A stretch of 64,000 nucleotides of DNA from an uncultured Propionivibrio sp. (GTDB lineage: Bacteria; Pseudomonadota; Gammaproteobacteria; Burkholderiales; Rhodocyclaceae). This document shows, piece after piece, positions 11,990 to 21,959 of this stretch (its first letter is position 1; each line of letters opens with the position of its first letter). Position numbers and translations under genes: made by a program. Below the pieces are notes generated by a model. The model saw nothing but the letters and a program-made list of their open reading frames with translations, was not told where the DNA came from and did no database searches. Location of the stretch: the NCBI GenBank assembly GCA_937923255.1, contig CALAIL010000028.1:1-64000 (forward strand), written 5' to 3'.

Positions 11990-12296
11990 TCTACATGAAG
12001 TAATAAAAAACGCGGCAATTGCCGGCAGCTAAATCCAGTTTAGGTTTCGACGGTATTGTTTTTTCTGCATTTCCAGAGGCTATCCAATATCTTTTCATAA
12101 AACGGGTGGCTTAGATATCAGTCAATCCAATTAAATTCTCTTCCAGAGTAGAATAAATGCACCTATATCAGGCAGTTTATAGGAATTTAGATTCTTCAGC
12201 TTTCTCGGTGATAGCTTCTTCATTCAAACTTGTTAAATTGACATAAGCGGCAGAAGCCAGTTTGGAATATTCATAGTATTGAATGAAGTTAGACAT
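11990..12296 (-). pseudogene. lipase/RTX-type toxin remnant, N-terminal fragment plus decayed coding
   Basis: From the ATG at 12296 an open stretch of 39 codons begins MSNFIQYYEYSKLASAAYVN and stops at 12177. The motif EYSxLAxAAYVNL is typical of the start of class 3 lipase-like toxins and matches the fragment at 11187. After the stop, out-of-frame coding traces such as FYEKILDSLW continue to about 12070. The segment 12040-12200 is repeated in diverged form at about 13595-13740. This is therefore a dead toxin gene upstream of the intact immunity-like paralog 2. Confidence 0.6.
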
Positions 12297-12323
12297 GGCT
12301 TTTCCTTTCCAATAAAAACATTA

Positions 12324-13046
12324 TTACGGCAAAGTTTTTAACTTGGTTTTCTTAGGCTTAAGTGTTTTCTTCCATAAAGATGTCTCTGGTATTTTTGGAC
12401 AGCTTAGAACAGGAGGGCCCAATAAACCCAGTATTAATGTTTCGTATGTAGGGAGAATACGATATATTGTAATACTCTGAGAAAGAATCTCTCCAGTTTG
12501 AATATCTACAACTTGTTCCTCACCTTTTTCCAGTTTCCATCCAATCGTCTCAACTGTACGAAAAGGGGTGGGTTGGTAGGCATAGCGCTCATAGTATCTT
12601 GCTTCCGGTACATCTCTTAAGGTGACCATGACCCGGTTGCCGGTTCTTTCGAGATGCCTTGCACTGCCGTCAGCCAATATATCTTCGTAAAATCGAAAAC
12701 CCATTTCTTCAAAATCCGCGACTCGGGTCGGGTCGTATGGAAACTGCTCGCCTTCGGTCACGTCTTTTCTTGTTAGGTCTTTTCGGCTGAAACCGCATCC
12801 TTCCACCTCCACCTGCCGATACACTTTAACGCCGGCATCCTTGCAGGCTTGTGCGAAATGCCAGGAAATCCAGGCTTCTTCCAGCCAGGGAAGCAGAAGG
12901 AGAATAACGGCAAGGCTTTTCAGCCCGCGCCATATCCACGGAAATCGTTTTACGAATCGGCGCAGTATGACTGTGATGAGAAAAATCAGGAACGAATAGG
13001 TCGCAATTACGATAACGCCTATCGGGGTCAGAATGTAGCCGTCCAT
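12324..13046 (-). CDS. two-helix membrane protein, putative immunity protein, paralog 3
   Basis: This 240-residue protein has hydrophobic segments at about residues 8-30 and 42-58. The conserved CKDAGVKVYRQVEVEG follows, then a variable domain, and it ends KKTLKPKKTKLKTLP. It starts 18 bp after the stop of the 141-residue gene at 13065-13490, and the paralog-4 pair at 14.0-15.3 kb has the same arrangement and spacing. That repeated pairing argues that the two products work together. The immunity role is inferred. Confidence 0.68.
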   Translation of the reverse strand: MDGYILTPIGVIVIATYSFLIFLITVILRRFVKRFPWIWRGLKSLAVILLLLPWLEEAWISWHFAQACKDAGVKVYRQVEVEGCGFSRKDLTRKDVTEGEQFPYDPTRVADFEEMGFRFYEDILADGSARHLERTGNRVMVTLRDVPEARYYERYAYQPTPFRTVETIGWKLEKGEEQVVDIQTGEILSQSITIYRILPTYETLILGLLGPPVLSCPKIPETSLWKKTLKPKKTKLKTLP

Positions 13047-13064
13047 TTCGGCTCCTGGTGAGGA

Positions 13065-13490
13065 TTAAGCTTCGATATCGAGTTGTTGACTGTATTCGGT
13101 ACAGGTAGCGTAGATACCCGCTCCCCGGTAGGCAAGAAAAGCTTCACGCAGATCCTGAAATATTTCTTCACGACAGTTTTGGACAGATTCAGGAATCTTG
13201 AAATCATAGACCTTGAAATGCAGCCAGCACGGTCCGCCTCGCTCCCCCTTAAAAGCAAGTCCTTCCCGCTTGAACCAGATCAGTGCGCCTTTCCAGTAGA
13301 AGGTCCAGGTCGAAAGGTGTGACTCTTCGTCCCGACCGCGTGCCACACAGCGCAAGTAGATGTCGCGCGCCCGGTCGACGGTCCAGGCTCGGCTGATGGT
13401 TCTTCCTGCACCAAATAAGGAATCGTCTATCTTCTCCAGTCCATACTTCTCGACATCCGCTTCCGGAATTCTTTCATTGATAAAGGCCAT
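13065..13490 (-). CDS. 141-residue conserved soluble protein, copy B
   Basis: I do not recognise this family. The protein has no signal peptide or membrane span and is rich in Trp, Tyr and charged residues, with STWTFYWKGALIWFKREG in the middle. It starts MAFINERIPEADVEKYGL. The last 83 codons (13065-13313) are identical at DNA level to the end of the copy at 14881-15129, while the first third differs at many sites. It directly precedes a membrane paralog. Possible roles are a second immunity protein or a partner of the membrane protein; the sequence does not decide. Confidence 0.68.
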   Translation of the reverse strand: MAFINERIPEADVEKYGLEKIDDSLFGAGRTISRAWTVDRARDIYLRCVARGRDEESHLSTWTFYWKGALIWFKREGLAFKGERGGPCWLHFKVYDFKIPESVQNCREEIFQDLREAFLAYRGAGIYATCTEYSQQLDIEA

Positions 13491-13589
13491 GGTCTTTCCT
13501 CGCTGGTGTTTTATGGATGTCGGCTGATCGATGCGTTATGGGCGTTGGCTGAGAGGGGCGCTTAAAGCACTGTTATCGCATCGGTATTG

Positions 13590-14005
13590 ACAATTTCCAG
13601 AGACTATCCAATATCTTTTCATAAAATAGGCGGCTTAAATATTAGTAAATCTAATTATGATTATCTTCCAAAGTAGAATAAATACGCCTATATCAGGCAG
13701 TTTGTAAAAATTCAGATTTATTGATTTCTTTACTACTAGTTTTCAAATTATTTCCGGCACATTAAAATAATGTTCCAGAGAGCCTGGAGGTAGTATTTGG
13801 ACGGCGAGCAATAACTTTCCAATGCTTAATAAACTCTGTTATCTGTATATTAGTAAATTTAGGAGCTCATTTATTGTACATCTTAAATATACTTTTAAGA
13901 TCATTTGTATTTACTGGATTTTTACTATAATTCACCAAGAAAGCCTCTTACTACCATTTATAATTCAGTATACTTAGGGGTGTTGGCAATTGTGGAACTG
14001 GTCAT
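13590..14005 (-). pseudogene. class 3 lipase-like toxin remnant with several frameshifts
   Basis: On the minus strand an ATG at 14005 opens MTSSTIANTPKYTEL. After breaks, the coding continues with EAFLVNYSKNPVNTNDL, then QITEFIKHWKVIARRPNTTS and RLSGTLF, ending in a stop at 13762. The run hWkVi..rPNT.SglSgTLF matches the segment that precedes the catalytic domain in class 3 lipase-type toxins. The part from 13740 down to 13595 repeats the decayed region at 12040-12200, including FYEKILDSLW. Three stops and at least two frameshifts mean no functional toxin can be made. Confidence 0.6.
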
Positions 14006-14007
14006 GA

Positions 14008-14861
14008 TTATTTCTCCAAGCTAGGTTTAAGAACTTTCTGAACAAAGGTACGAGGTTGCACATCCTTATATTCTGGTGAACATGTTTCCCAATTGTGTAG
14101 ATAAATAATACGTTCAGCAATTATTCCATTAGTCTGAAGATCGATTATCTTTAGAGAACTACCTGTTACCCAGTATTTACGCTCTTCTGGTGTCGAAATA
14201 TCTTCATATGTCACACCGTAACGAGGCTGAGGTGTGGATAAGACTGACACCGGTGTTTTTTCAAGTACAAAAACTCGGTGCCCTTCCAAAGAATGTGAAT
14301 TACGTTTCCATGGTTCGTCGAACTTGCCTGTGTAGCGATATCGCTTACCATCTACAGGGTCAATAACCTCAATATAGCGGTAACCACGATATTTATTACG
14401 AAAGTTTTCCTCATCCTTTCCTAGAGTTTCTGGATATTTATTTTTATCCTGAATGGGGTGTGGAAGAAGTTTTCTATATCAAATTTTTCATTTGTGTAAT
14501 CTACTTCATACTCATCCTTCGGATATTGTTTGTTGTGGTCAGTTTGACGAGGTGAGAACAATAAGACTCCATCAATATTTTCTATTGTGTGATAGATAAA
14601 CTCTTCAGCTTTCCGACAGGCAGATTCAAAAAGTAGATTTACTTTTTCAGTATAAGCTTGGTTAGCTTTCTGTGCCTGTTTATTATCCCACCACCAGTAT
14701 GTAGGAAAACCGACAATTGGGACAATAACGATTAATACCGCAATCATTTTCCCACGATCAGTTTTGGGTAAAGTATAGGCAAGTACTAAAGCAAGAATAG
14801 AAAGAAAAAAGATAAGGAAAATGATTATCTGGACAATTCCCATTGCCGTTATGTAGTCCAT
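14008..14861 (-). pseudogene. two-helix membrane protein, paralog 4, frameshifted
   Basis: Two open parts on the minus strand join into one protein of about 284 residues. The first, from the ATG at 14861, carries two hydrophobic segments and a region starting near FESACRKAEEFIYHTIENI. After KFDIE the frame is lost in an AAAA run near 14468. A one-base shift restores PHPIQDKNKYPETLGKDEEN and runs through GYRYIEVIDPVDGKRYRY to VQKVLKPSLEK at 14008, the family ending. One extra A would repair it. It could be a real mutation, a phase-variable tract (short for that) or a sequencing error. Confidence 0.7.
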
Positions 14862-14880
14862 ATATATTTCCTAGTAGGGG

Positions 14881-15306
14881 TTAAGCTTCGATATCGAGTT
14901 GTTGACTGTATTCGGTACAGGTAGCGTAGATACCCGCTCCCCGGTAGGCAAGAAAAGCTTCACGCAGATCCTGAAATATTTCTTCACGACAGTTTTGGAC
15001 AGATTCAGGAATCTTGAAATCATAGACCTTGAAATGCAGCCAGCACGGTCCGCCTCGCTCCCCCTTAAAAGCAAGTCCTTCCCGCTTGAACCAGATCAGT
15101 GCGCCTTTCCAGTAGAAGGTCCAGGTCGAGAGGTGAGACTCTTCGTCCCGCCCCATCGCTACTTCACGCAGATAGATGTCGCGCACCCGGTCGATCGTCC
15201 AGTCCCGGCTGTAAGTCTTGCCTATCGACAAGAGTTCGTAGTCTATTTTTCTTAGTCCGTATTTCTCAAAGTCCGCTTCCGGGATTTTTTCATTGACAAA
15301 GGCCAT
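14881..15306 (-). CDS. 141-residue conserved soluble protein, copy A
   Basis: Paralog of the gene at 13065-13490, of equal length. It starts MAFVNEKIPEADFEKYGL. The first third differs from copy B at scattered sites, and the last 249 bp (14881-15129) are identical. The stop is 19 bp before the start of frameshifted paralog 4, the same spacing as in the other pair. The sharp edge between diverged and identical parts points to gene conversion or a recent partial duplication. The family and function are unknown to me. Confidence 0.68.
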   Translation of the reverse strand: MAFVNEKIPEADFEKYGLRKIDYELLSIGKTYSRDWTIDRVRDIYLREVAMGRDEESHLSTWTFYWKGALIWFKREGLAFKGERGGPCWLHFKVYDFKIPESVQNCREEIFQDLREAFLAYRGAGIYATCTEYSQQLDIEA

Positions 15307-15314
15307 AGTCTTTT

Positions 15315-15480
15315 CTCCTGTGCAGGAGCTGAGGCGGGTTTAAGGGTTTTCAGAATAAATTCTTCCAATCCTGAAGCGACGACGTTTGCACATGCCGGCG
15401 TTTCCATAAGCAGCATGTCGGGCTGTGTATCAGCCACCAATGGCTTTTTTCTGCCCGGCCGCCGGCAGAGTAAATTTTGT
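15315..15480 (-). pseudogene. C-terminal remnant of a further membrane paralog
   Basis: The minus strand reads through CANVVASGLEEFILKTLKP, which matches the ending FILKVLRP of paralog 1 at protein level. Upstream codons align with paralog 1 DNA in pieces (for example CTGCCGGCGGCCGGGCAG against its CTATGCTGGCGGCTGG) with frame breaks. No start or membrane segments remain. It marks a fifth, lost member of the array. The stretch 15481-15688 shows nothing recognisable. Confidence 0.55.
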
Positions 15481-15688
15481 CTGCTTTTCCATTTTCTGGG
15501 CGCTGCGCTAAGACAGCCGGGGCAGAAAGCGGATGAGGAACGGCTGTAGGGGCGGCCGCAGGGAGCCGTGTTCGAGCAACGGCATGATCGGCGCGCTGCC
15601 GCCGTGGCGGGGCGCTCGTGCGGCAGTGTAAGAGCCAGCAGTTTGCCCGTAAAAGGCAAATTGCCGGCTCGGTCAGGAGGTAGGTGCT

Positions 15689-16369
15689 TTACTGCTTGCA
15701 GATAATAATGTGGCCGTCGTCCTGGCGAATGTGGCCGCTTGTTTCCAGGTCTTTCATGACGCGCGTGACCATTTCGCGCGAAGCGCCGACGACCTTTGCC
15801 ATATCCTGTTTGGTGAGTTTGCGGCGTACCTGGCGTTCGCCGTCGACTTCTTCCGACAGCTCCAGCAGCAGCTTGGCGACGCGGCCGTAGGTGTCCATCA
15901 GCGCCAGGCTTTCGATCTTCCAGGTGGCGCGGCGCAGGCGCAGCACCAGGCTGCGCATGATGCTCAGGCAAAGCTCCGGGTTTTCCATCAGGGTGTGGGT
16001 GAAATCCTCGCGGGAGATTTCCAGCAGTTCGCAGTTGTCGAAGGCGACGACGTCGGCTGAGCGCGGCTCGCCGTCGATCAGCGCCATTTCGCCGATGCAT
16101 TCGCCTTCGCCGATGAAGGAAAGAATGACTTCGCGCCCTTCGTTATCGCGGCTCAGAACCTTGACGCTGCCGCGTATGATGATGAACAGGGATTGATCGT
16201 CGGAACTGTCGCCGCCGTAGACGATCGTTTTATTGCGCGGAAAGCTGCGTCTGACGGCGACACGGGCGAACATCTGCAACTGCGCGTCGGTCAATCCTTC
16301 AAACAGGGGAATGTTCTGCAAGGCGGCCAGTCGGGCCTGTTCTGACGATAATGCGGGCGCTTTTGCCAT
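15689..16369 (-). CDS. Crp/Fnr family transcriptional regulator
   Basis: This 226-residue protein has a cyclic-nucleotide-binding-type beta barrel (about residues 20-140, with GEGECIGEMALIDGEPRSA as the phosphate-binding cassette region). A dimer helix follows, then a C-terminal winged helix (KLTKQDMAKVVGASREMVTR) that binds DNA. The cassette is close to the cAMP-binding consensus, with R-S-A in place. There is no N-terminal cysteine cluster, so it is not an oxygen-sensing FNR. Effector and targets are unknown. It is divergent from trxB across a 346-bp gap. Confidence 0.92.
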   Translation of the reverse strand: MAKAPALSSEQARLAALQNIPLFEGLTDAQLQMFARVAVRRSFPRNKTIVYGGDSSDDQSLFIIIRGSVKVLSRDNEGREVILSFIGEGECIGEMALIDGEPRSADVVAFDNCELLEISREDFTHTLMENPELCLSIMRSLVLRLRRATWKIESLALMDTYGRVAKLLLELSEEVDGERQVRRKLTKQDMAKVVGASREMVTRVMKDLETSGHIRQDDGHIIICKQ

Positions 16370-17675
<1,306 letters not shown>

Positions 17676-17801
17676 AATCAGGCATCGGGCGGACGGCGGC
17701 GATGAAACACGAACCGTTGCAATATCGGCCATGCCGCCTCGCCTGCGCCGGTGGACGCCGGCGCGCCGTATTGCCTGGCTGAATCTACACTTGCCCGACC
17801 G

Positions 17802-18365
17802 ATGAGCACGTTGCCGACACCGGAAGATATGGCCGCATTCCAGGCGGCGGTTGGCGATGTCGTCCCGCTGAAAACCGAGCGGCGCGTGCTCCATGAACCT
17901 CCCAAGCCGCGCCCGCGCCCGCGTCAGCGTGAGCTGGACGAATCCCAGGCGGTGGCCGAATCCCTGCACGGCCCGCTGGAAATCGATGACCTGCTGGCGA
18001 TGGGCGAGGCGGAAGCCTATCTGCGCCCCGGGCTGTCGCGCAGCGTTCTGCGTGATCTGCGGCGCGGCCGCTGGGCGATCCAGGACCATATCGACCTGCA
18101 CGGCATGAACCGTTACCAGGCGCATGAAGAAGTCAGCCTGTTCCTGTCCGCATCGGCGGCCAGCGGCAAACGCTGTCTGCGCATCGTTCATGGGCGGGGG
18201 CATGGCTCCCCCGGGCGGCAGGGCGTCCTTCGCTTGCTGGTTAAAAGCTGGCTTGCCCGCAGCCGGCACGTCCTGGCTTTTTGCCATGCCGCTGCCTGCG
18301 ATGGCGGCGAAGGGGCGCTCTGGGTGCTGCTTCAGGCTGTTCGGCCGCGGCCTCCGCGGCGCTGA
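17802..18365 (+). CDS. Smr (MutS2 C-terminal-like) domain protein
   Basis: The 187-residue protein has a Pro/Arg-rich N-terminal region. The conserved segment AYLRPGLSRSVLRDLRRG follows, and then an Smr domain with IDLHGMNRYQAHEEV and the glycine loop IVHGRGHGS. Smr domains are found in nucleases that nick branched DNA or cleave RNA. Stand-alone proteobacterial members such as SmrA/SmrB have nuclease activity, and SmrB cuts mRNA at collided ribosomes. I chose the ATG at 17802 because MSTLPTPEDMAAFQ aligns with the usual family start; an ATG at 17751 is also in frame. Confidence 0.85.
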   Translation: MSTLPTPEDMAAFQAAVGDVVPLKTERRVLHEPPKPRPRPRQRELDESQAVAESLHGPLEIDDLLAMGEAEAYLRPGLSRSVLRDLRRGRWAIQDHIDLHGMNRYQAHEEVSLFLSASAASGKRCLRIVHGRGHGSPGRQGVLRLLVKSWLARSRHVLAFCHAAACDGGEGALWVLLQAVRPRPPRR

Positions 18366-18490
18366 TGGCCGTTTCTTTCTGCCTCTTCCGGCGTGGGCGG
18401 ATAAAAAACGGTACGAAAACGCCCGGCGCAAGCAGGGGTGGCTTTGCCTGCCGATGCGATTCAAAAACACCAAAAATGCCGGGCAGCCGC

Positions 18491-18570
18491 CAATGCCCGA
18501 TGGACAAGGGCTGCAAAGGCGACCGGACTGAAACGCCCAAAAGACGTGGGGTTCAGGCCGACGGATCATT
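18491..18570 (+). repeat. 40-bp unit array, gamma and delta units
   Basis: Two units occupy 18491-18530 (gamma, core CCCGATGGACAAGGG) and 18531-18570 (delta, core CGCCCAAAAGACGTGGGG). Downstream, 18588-18720 is a separate block repeated in inverted orientation near 51620-51712. Confidence 0.75.
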
Positions 18571-18721
18571 CTGTTTCGCTGCAGCCGGCAGGCTCGCGCC
18601 TGACCACATCATTGGCGCACCGCCGGCGGCGCGGGGGAAGCATCACCGTCTGAATAATAGCCGCCGGCAGTCGAAGACCGACCACACCCCCGTCACAATA
18701 TCCGCTACCATGCCTGCCCCG

Positions 18722-18921
18722 AACCCCGCGTAAAACGGGCATCTCCGGAGGGGCTGCCCGCCAGCCCAGTGTTTACGCGGGTTCCCGGATTGCCTATCCG
18801 CTAGCCCCCTATTTGCCGGGGGTTTCGGCCTGCCTGCCGGCAAACGCCCGATGGACAAGGGCTGCAAAGGCGACCGGGCTGAAACGCCCAAAAGACGTGG
18901 GGTTCAGGCCAGCGAGTCCGA
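18722..18921 (+). repeat. 40-bp unit array, five units in order alpha-beta-beta-gamma-delta
   Basis: Unit starts fall at 18722, 18762, 18802, 18842 and 18882 with exact 40-bp spacing. The first has AACCCCGCGTAAAACGGGC, the second the TGTTTACGCGGG core, the fourth CCCGATGGACAAGGG and the last CCCAAAAGACGTGGGG. No gene is supported anywhere in 18366-19159. Confidence 0.8.
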
Positions 18922-19159
18922 CCGATCCGGCCAATTGCGCATCACCGCCGGAACACGCAGTCAGGCAGCGCAACAACATTGCCGCAGAATGAGCAGCGTC
19001 TCTCATCGCCGTTGTCCTGGCGCGGGAAACGGTTGGGCTTGGCGTTGAGGGCAGGCGTGGGGGGAGTGGGGCTGGAGTGTGGCCGGATAGCCGCCGGGAT
19101 AGACTGAATAGGGCTAAAGAGGGCTGAATAGGCGGGGGAATGTTGCGTGGCTGCTCGCG

Positions 19160-20230
19160 CTATAGCAGCGTGTCGTGCGCGAGGCCGTCCTGCTTGATCA
19201 TTTGCCGCAGCTGGTTGAAGGCCACGGTCTGGATTTGCCGGATGCGTTCGCGCGTTAATCCCAGTTCGGCGGCGATTTCTTCGCGCGTGCCAATTTCGTA
19301 GCCGAGCAGGCCGTAACGCCGCGCCAGCACGTAGCGCTGCCGCTCGGGCAGTTGCTTTACCCAGCTGGTGACGAGCTGTCCGATGCGCTGTTGTTGCATC
19401 AGGCTTTCCGCTTCCAGCGTATTGTCGTCGGGCAGGATGTCGGCGATGTTGTGTTCGGGGTCGATTTCCAGCGGCGCATCGAGCGAGGCGATATGTTCGC
19501 TAAGGGCGATGGCGCGCCGCACTTCTTCCGCCGGCCGGTCGATCAGGTGAGCGATGTTTTCGATGCGGATTTCGCGGCCGCTGGCCAGTTCCAGATGGCG
19601 CATGGCGCGTAGGATCAGGTTGATCTCCTTGATGACGTGAACGGGCAGGCGGATGGTGCGCGACTGGTTCATGATCGCACGTTCGATGTTCTGGCGAATC
19701 CACCAGGTCGCGTAGGTGGAAAAGCGGAAGCCGCGTTCCGGCTCGAATTTTTCGATGGCGTGAATCAGGCCGAGATTGCCTTCCTCGATCAGGTCGGGCA
19801 GCGGCAGGCCGCGGTTGAGATAGTGCTTGGCGATATTGACGACCAGCCGCAGATTGTGTTCGATCATGCGCTGGCGCGCGGCGAAATCCCCCTGCCGGAT
19901 CTGGAGCGCGCATTCGTATTCTTCCTGTGGCGTAAATAGCGGTTTGGCGCCGATTTCGTTCAGGTAATACAGGGTGATGTCGTTGAGGAGTTCAACTCCC
20001 GGTGAATCGTGGGAGGCGCCGGAATCCGCGGAGTCATCGGAATCGCCCGCCTCGCCCACCCCCTGAGATTTAGCGGGGCGGGGCATATCGGCCGGTTCGG
20101 CGGAATCCGATGTTTCCGTTGTTTCCGTCGCGTACTTCTCGGTGGAGAGTGCGTCCGCTTCGGCCAGCGTTCCCGCGTGCGAAACCGCATGGCGGGTTTT
20201 GCGCCGGCCAGTTTTGTTTCTGCTGTTCAC
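19160..20230 (-). CDS. rpoS: RNA polymerase sigma factor RpoS
   Basis: RpoS directs RNA polymerase to stationary-phase and stress promoters. The 356-residue protein has an acidic, Ser/Asp-rich N-terminal extension (residues 1-85). The group 2 sigma domains follow: region 2 with LIEEGNLGLIHAIEKFEPER and FSTYATWWIRQNIERAI, region 3 with LPVHVIKEINLIL, and region 4 with RIGQLVTSWVKQLPERQRYV and GLTRERIRQIQTVAFNQL. It follows nlpD with 2 bp between genes, as in most beta- and gammaproteobacteria. A main rpoS promoter usually lies within nlpD; I cannot locate it here. Confidence 0.97.
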   Translation of the reverse strand: MNSRNKTGRRKTRHAVSHAGTLAEADALSTEKYATETTETSDSAEPADMPRPAKSQGVGEAGDSDDSADSGASHDSPGVELLNDITLYYLNEIGAKPLFTPQEEYECALQIRQGDFAARQRMIEHNLRLVVNIAKHYLNRGLPLPDLIEEGNLGLIHAIEKFEPERGFRFSTYATWWIRQNIERAIMNQSRTIRLPVHVIKEINLILRAMRHLELASGREIRIENIAHLIDRPAEEVRRAIALSEHIASLDAPLEIDPEHNIADILPDDNTLEAESLMQQQRIGQLVTSWVKQLPERQRYVLARRYGLLGYEIGTREEIAAELGLTRERIRQIQTVAFNQLRQMIKQDGLAHDTLL

Positions 20231-20232
20231 GG

Positions 20233-21303
20233 TCAGCGCGCTGGCAGGTATTTCATCGGATCGACCGGCCTGCCCTGGGTGCGAATCTCAAAATGCAGCT
20301 TCACCCGGTCGGCGTCGGTATTGCCCATTTCCGCAATCTTCTGCCCTTTACTGACCTGCTGGCCTTCCTTGACGAGCAGCTTGCTGTTGTGCGCGTAAAC
20401 GGAGACGAGATTGTCGGCGTGTTTGATGATGACCATGTTGCCGTAGCCGCGCAGGGCATTGTTGGCGATGATGACCTTGCCGTCCTGCGCCGCAATGACG
20501 GGATCGCCGTGCTTGCCGGAAACATCGACGCCCTTGTTGCCGTTGCTGCCAAAGTGACCGAGCACGGCGCCGCTCGCCGGCCAGCTCCAGCTTTGTCCGT
20601 GGGCTGCCGTGTCTGCCGCGGAGTCCGCGCCTTGCCTGCCGCCTTCGGCGGATTGTGCGGCGCCCGCCGCAGTGGTTGCTGCTGCGGCCGTGGTTGCGTC
20701 CGGCGTCCTTGGCAAGGCCGGCCCTTCAGCCTGCGCCAGCGCTTGTTCGGAGTAGGGTTCCTTGCCGGCTTTCGGTTCGCGTTTGAGGAGGCCGGTGCTG
20801 CCGCCCGCCTCGCTGCCGGAAAAAACTGCGCCGCCTGCGGCGGAATCCGTGCCTGTGCCGCCCAGCGTGCGCTGTTCGATGCCCTGGTTATCGGTGATCG
20901 GCTGCGTTTCGACGCCGGTTGCGGCGTCTACCACCGGGGTTTCCGCGCCTTGCGGGCGCAGGCGGATGATGCGGCCAACGGAAAGCTGGTTGGCATTTTC
21001 GAGCTGGTTGAGGGCAATCAGCTCGCGGGGATCCATGTTGTGCGCCCGGGCGATGCTATAGAGCGTGTCGCCGCTCTGGACGGTGTAATACGCTTCACCC
21101 GCCGGCGTGCCCGTAGCGTATCCGCCGCGCCCTTCGACGGGGGCGGGGACGTTGCTGACGCAGGCGGCCAGTGTCAGCGCGGCCGCAGCGATGAGGGAAA
21201 AATGGCAAAGGCGGTGGCAGGCGCGGCGCAGGCCGGCATGTACGGCGTGTGGCATGAGCGGTGCGGGGCTGACGCGAGCGCTGAAGTGGCCGATGTTTTT
21301 CAT
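20233..21303 (-). CDS. nlpD: murein hydrolase activator NlpD (LysM and degenerate M23 lipoprotein)
   Basis: NlpD is an outer-membrane lipoprotein that activates the amidase AmiC during cell separation. A signal sequence ends in the lipobox LTLAAC, with Cys48 lipidated. A LysM domain follows at about residues 71-115 (YTVQSGDTLYSIARAHNMDP), then a low-complexity Ala/Gly/Thr linker. The M23 domain lies at about 255-350. The zinc ligand histidine is missing (GNKGVDVSG where active enzymes have H-x-GxD), which agrees with a non-catalytic activator. It overlaps pcm by four bases. Confidence 0.95.
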   Translation of the reverse strand: MKNIGHFSARVSPAPLMPHAVHAGLRRACHRLCHFSLIAAAALTLAACVSNVPAPVEGRGGYATGTPAGEAYYTVQSGDTLYSIARAHNMDPRELIALNQLENANQLSVGRIIRLRPQGAETPVVDAATGVETQPITDNQGIEQRTLGGTGTDSAAGGAVFSGSEAGGSTGLLKREPKAGKEPYSEQALAQAEGPALPRTPDATTAAAATTAAGAAQSAEGGRQGADSAADTAAHGQSWSWPASGAVLGHFGSNGNKGVDVSGKHGDPVIAAQDGKVIIANNALRGYGNMVIIKHADNLVSVYAHNSKLLVKEGQQVSKGQKIAEMGNTDADRVKLHFEIRTQGRPVDPMKYLPAR

Positions 21304-21959
21304 TCGAGTCCTGAGAGTAGCGGAACAAAATTGACGAGGCTGTCCACCCGGATTTCGGCGATATTTTCTGCACGGCGTTCGAAAAGCCGGAGGGTCTGCC
21401 GTTCGGTGCCGAACGGTAGCAGTATTCTGCCATTCGGCGCCAGCTGTTGCAAAAGCGCGTGCGGAAGTTCCGATGCGGCGGCGGAAACGATGATGGTGTC
21501 GAAGGGCGCGGCCTCCGGCAGCCCTTGCTGCCCGTCGGCGTGCTTGAGGCGGACGCGGAACTGCTGGATTTTGCGCAGGTTGAGTCTGGCGCGCGCGAGC
21601 AACGGCGCGATGCGCTCGACGGCGTAGACTTCCGGCGTCAGCTGCGCCAGCACGGCGGCCTGGTAGCCGGAACCGGCGCCGATTTCCAGCGTTTTGCCCA
21701 GTTCGCGCCCGCGCATCAGAATCTCGATCATCCGCGCGACGATGAAGGGCTGTGAAATGGTTTGGGAAAACCCCAGCGGCAGCGCCGAATCCTCGTAGGC
21801 GCGGGAAGCCAGGGCTTCCTCGACAAACAGGTGACGCGGTACGGCGGCGATGGCGGCCAGCACGCGCTCCTCGGCAATGCCGTCGGCGCGCAGGCGCTCG
21901 ATCATGCGTGCCCGTGCGCGCGGCGAAGTCATGCCCAGACCGGACGCGCTCAGGCTCAT
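21300..21959 (-). CDS. pcm: protein-L-isoaspartate O-methyltransferase
   Basis: Pcm methylates isoaspartyl residues in damaged proteins with S-adenosylmethionine so that they can revert to aspartate. The 219 residues show [20 protein letters not shown] near residue 40, the SAM-binding [15 protein letters not shown] at about 91-105 and the later [15 protein letters not shown] set the start at 21959 because its ATG overlaps the stop of surE (ATGA), and the usual family start is there. Longer in-frame starts would run back over surE. Confidence 0.95.
   Translation of the reverse strand: MSLSASGLGMTSPRARARMIERLRADGIAEERVLAAIAAVPRHLFVEEALASRAYEDSALPLGFSQTISQPFIVARMIEILMRGRELGKTLEIGAGSGYQAAVLAQLTPEVYAVERIAPLLARARLNLRKIQQFRVRLKHADGQQGLPEAAPFDTIIVSAAASELPHALLQQLAPNGRILLPFGTERQTLRLFERRAENIAEIRVDSLVNFVPLLSGLE

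Noticed and set aside
20110..21627. A 505-codon plus-strand open frame across nlpD
   Set aside because: It opposes the conserved nlpD and pcm frames and encodes no known domain.
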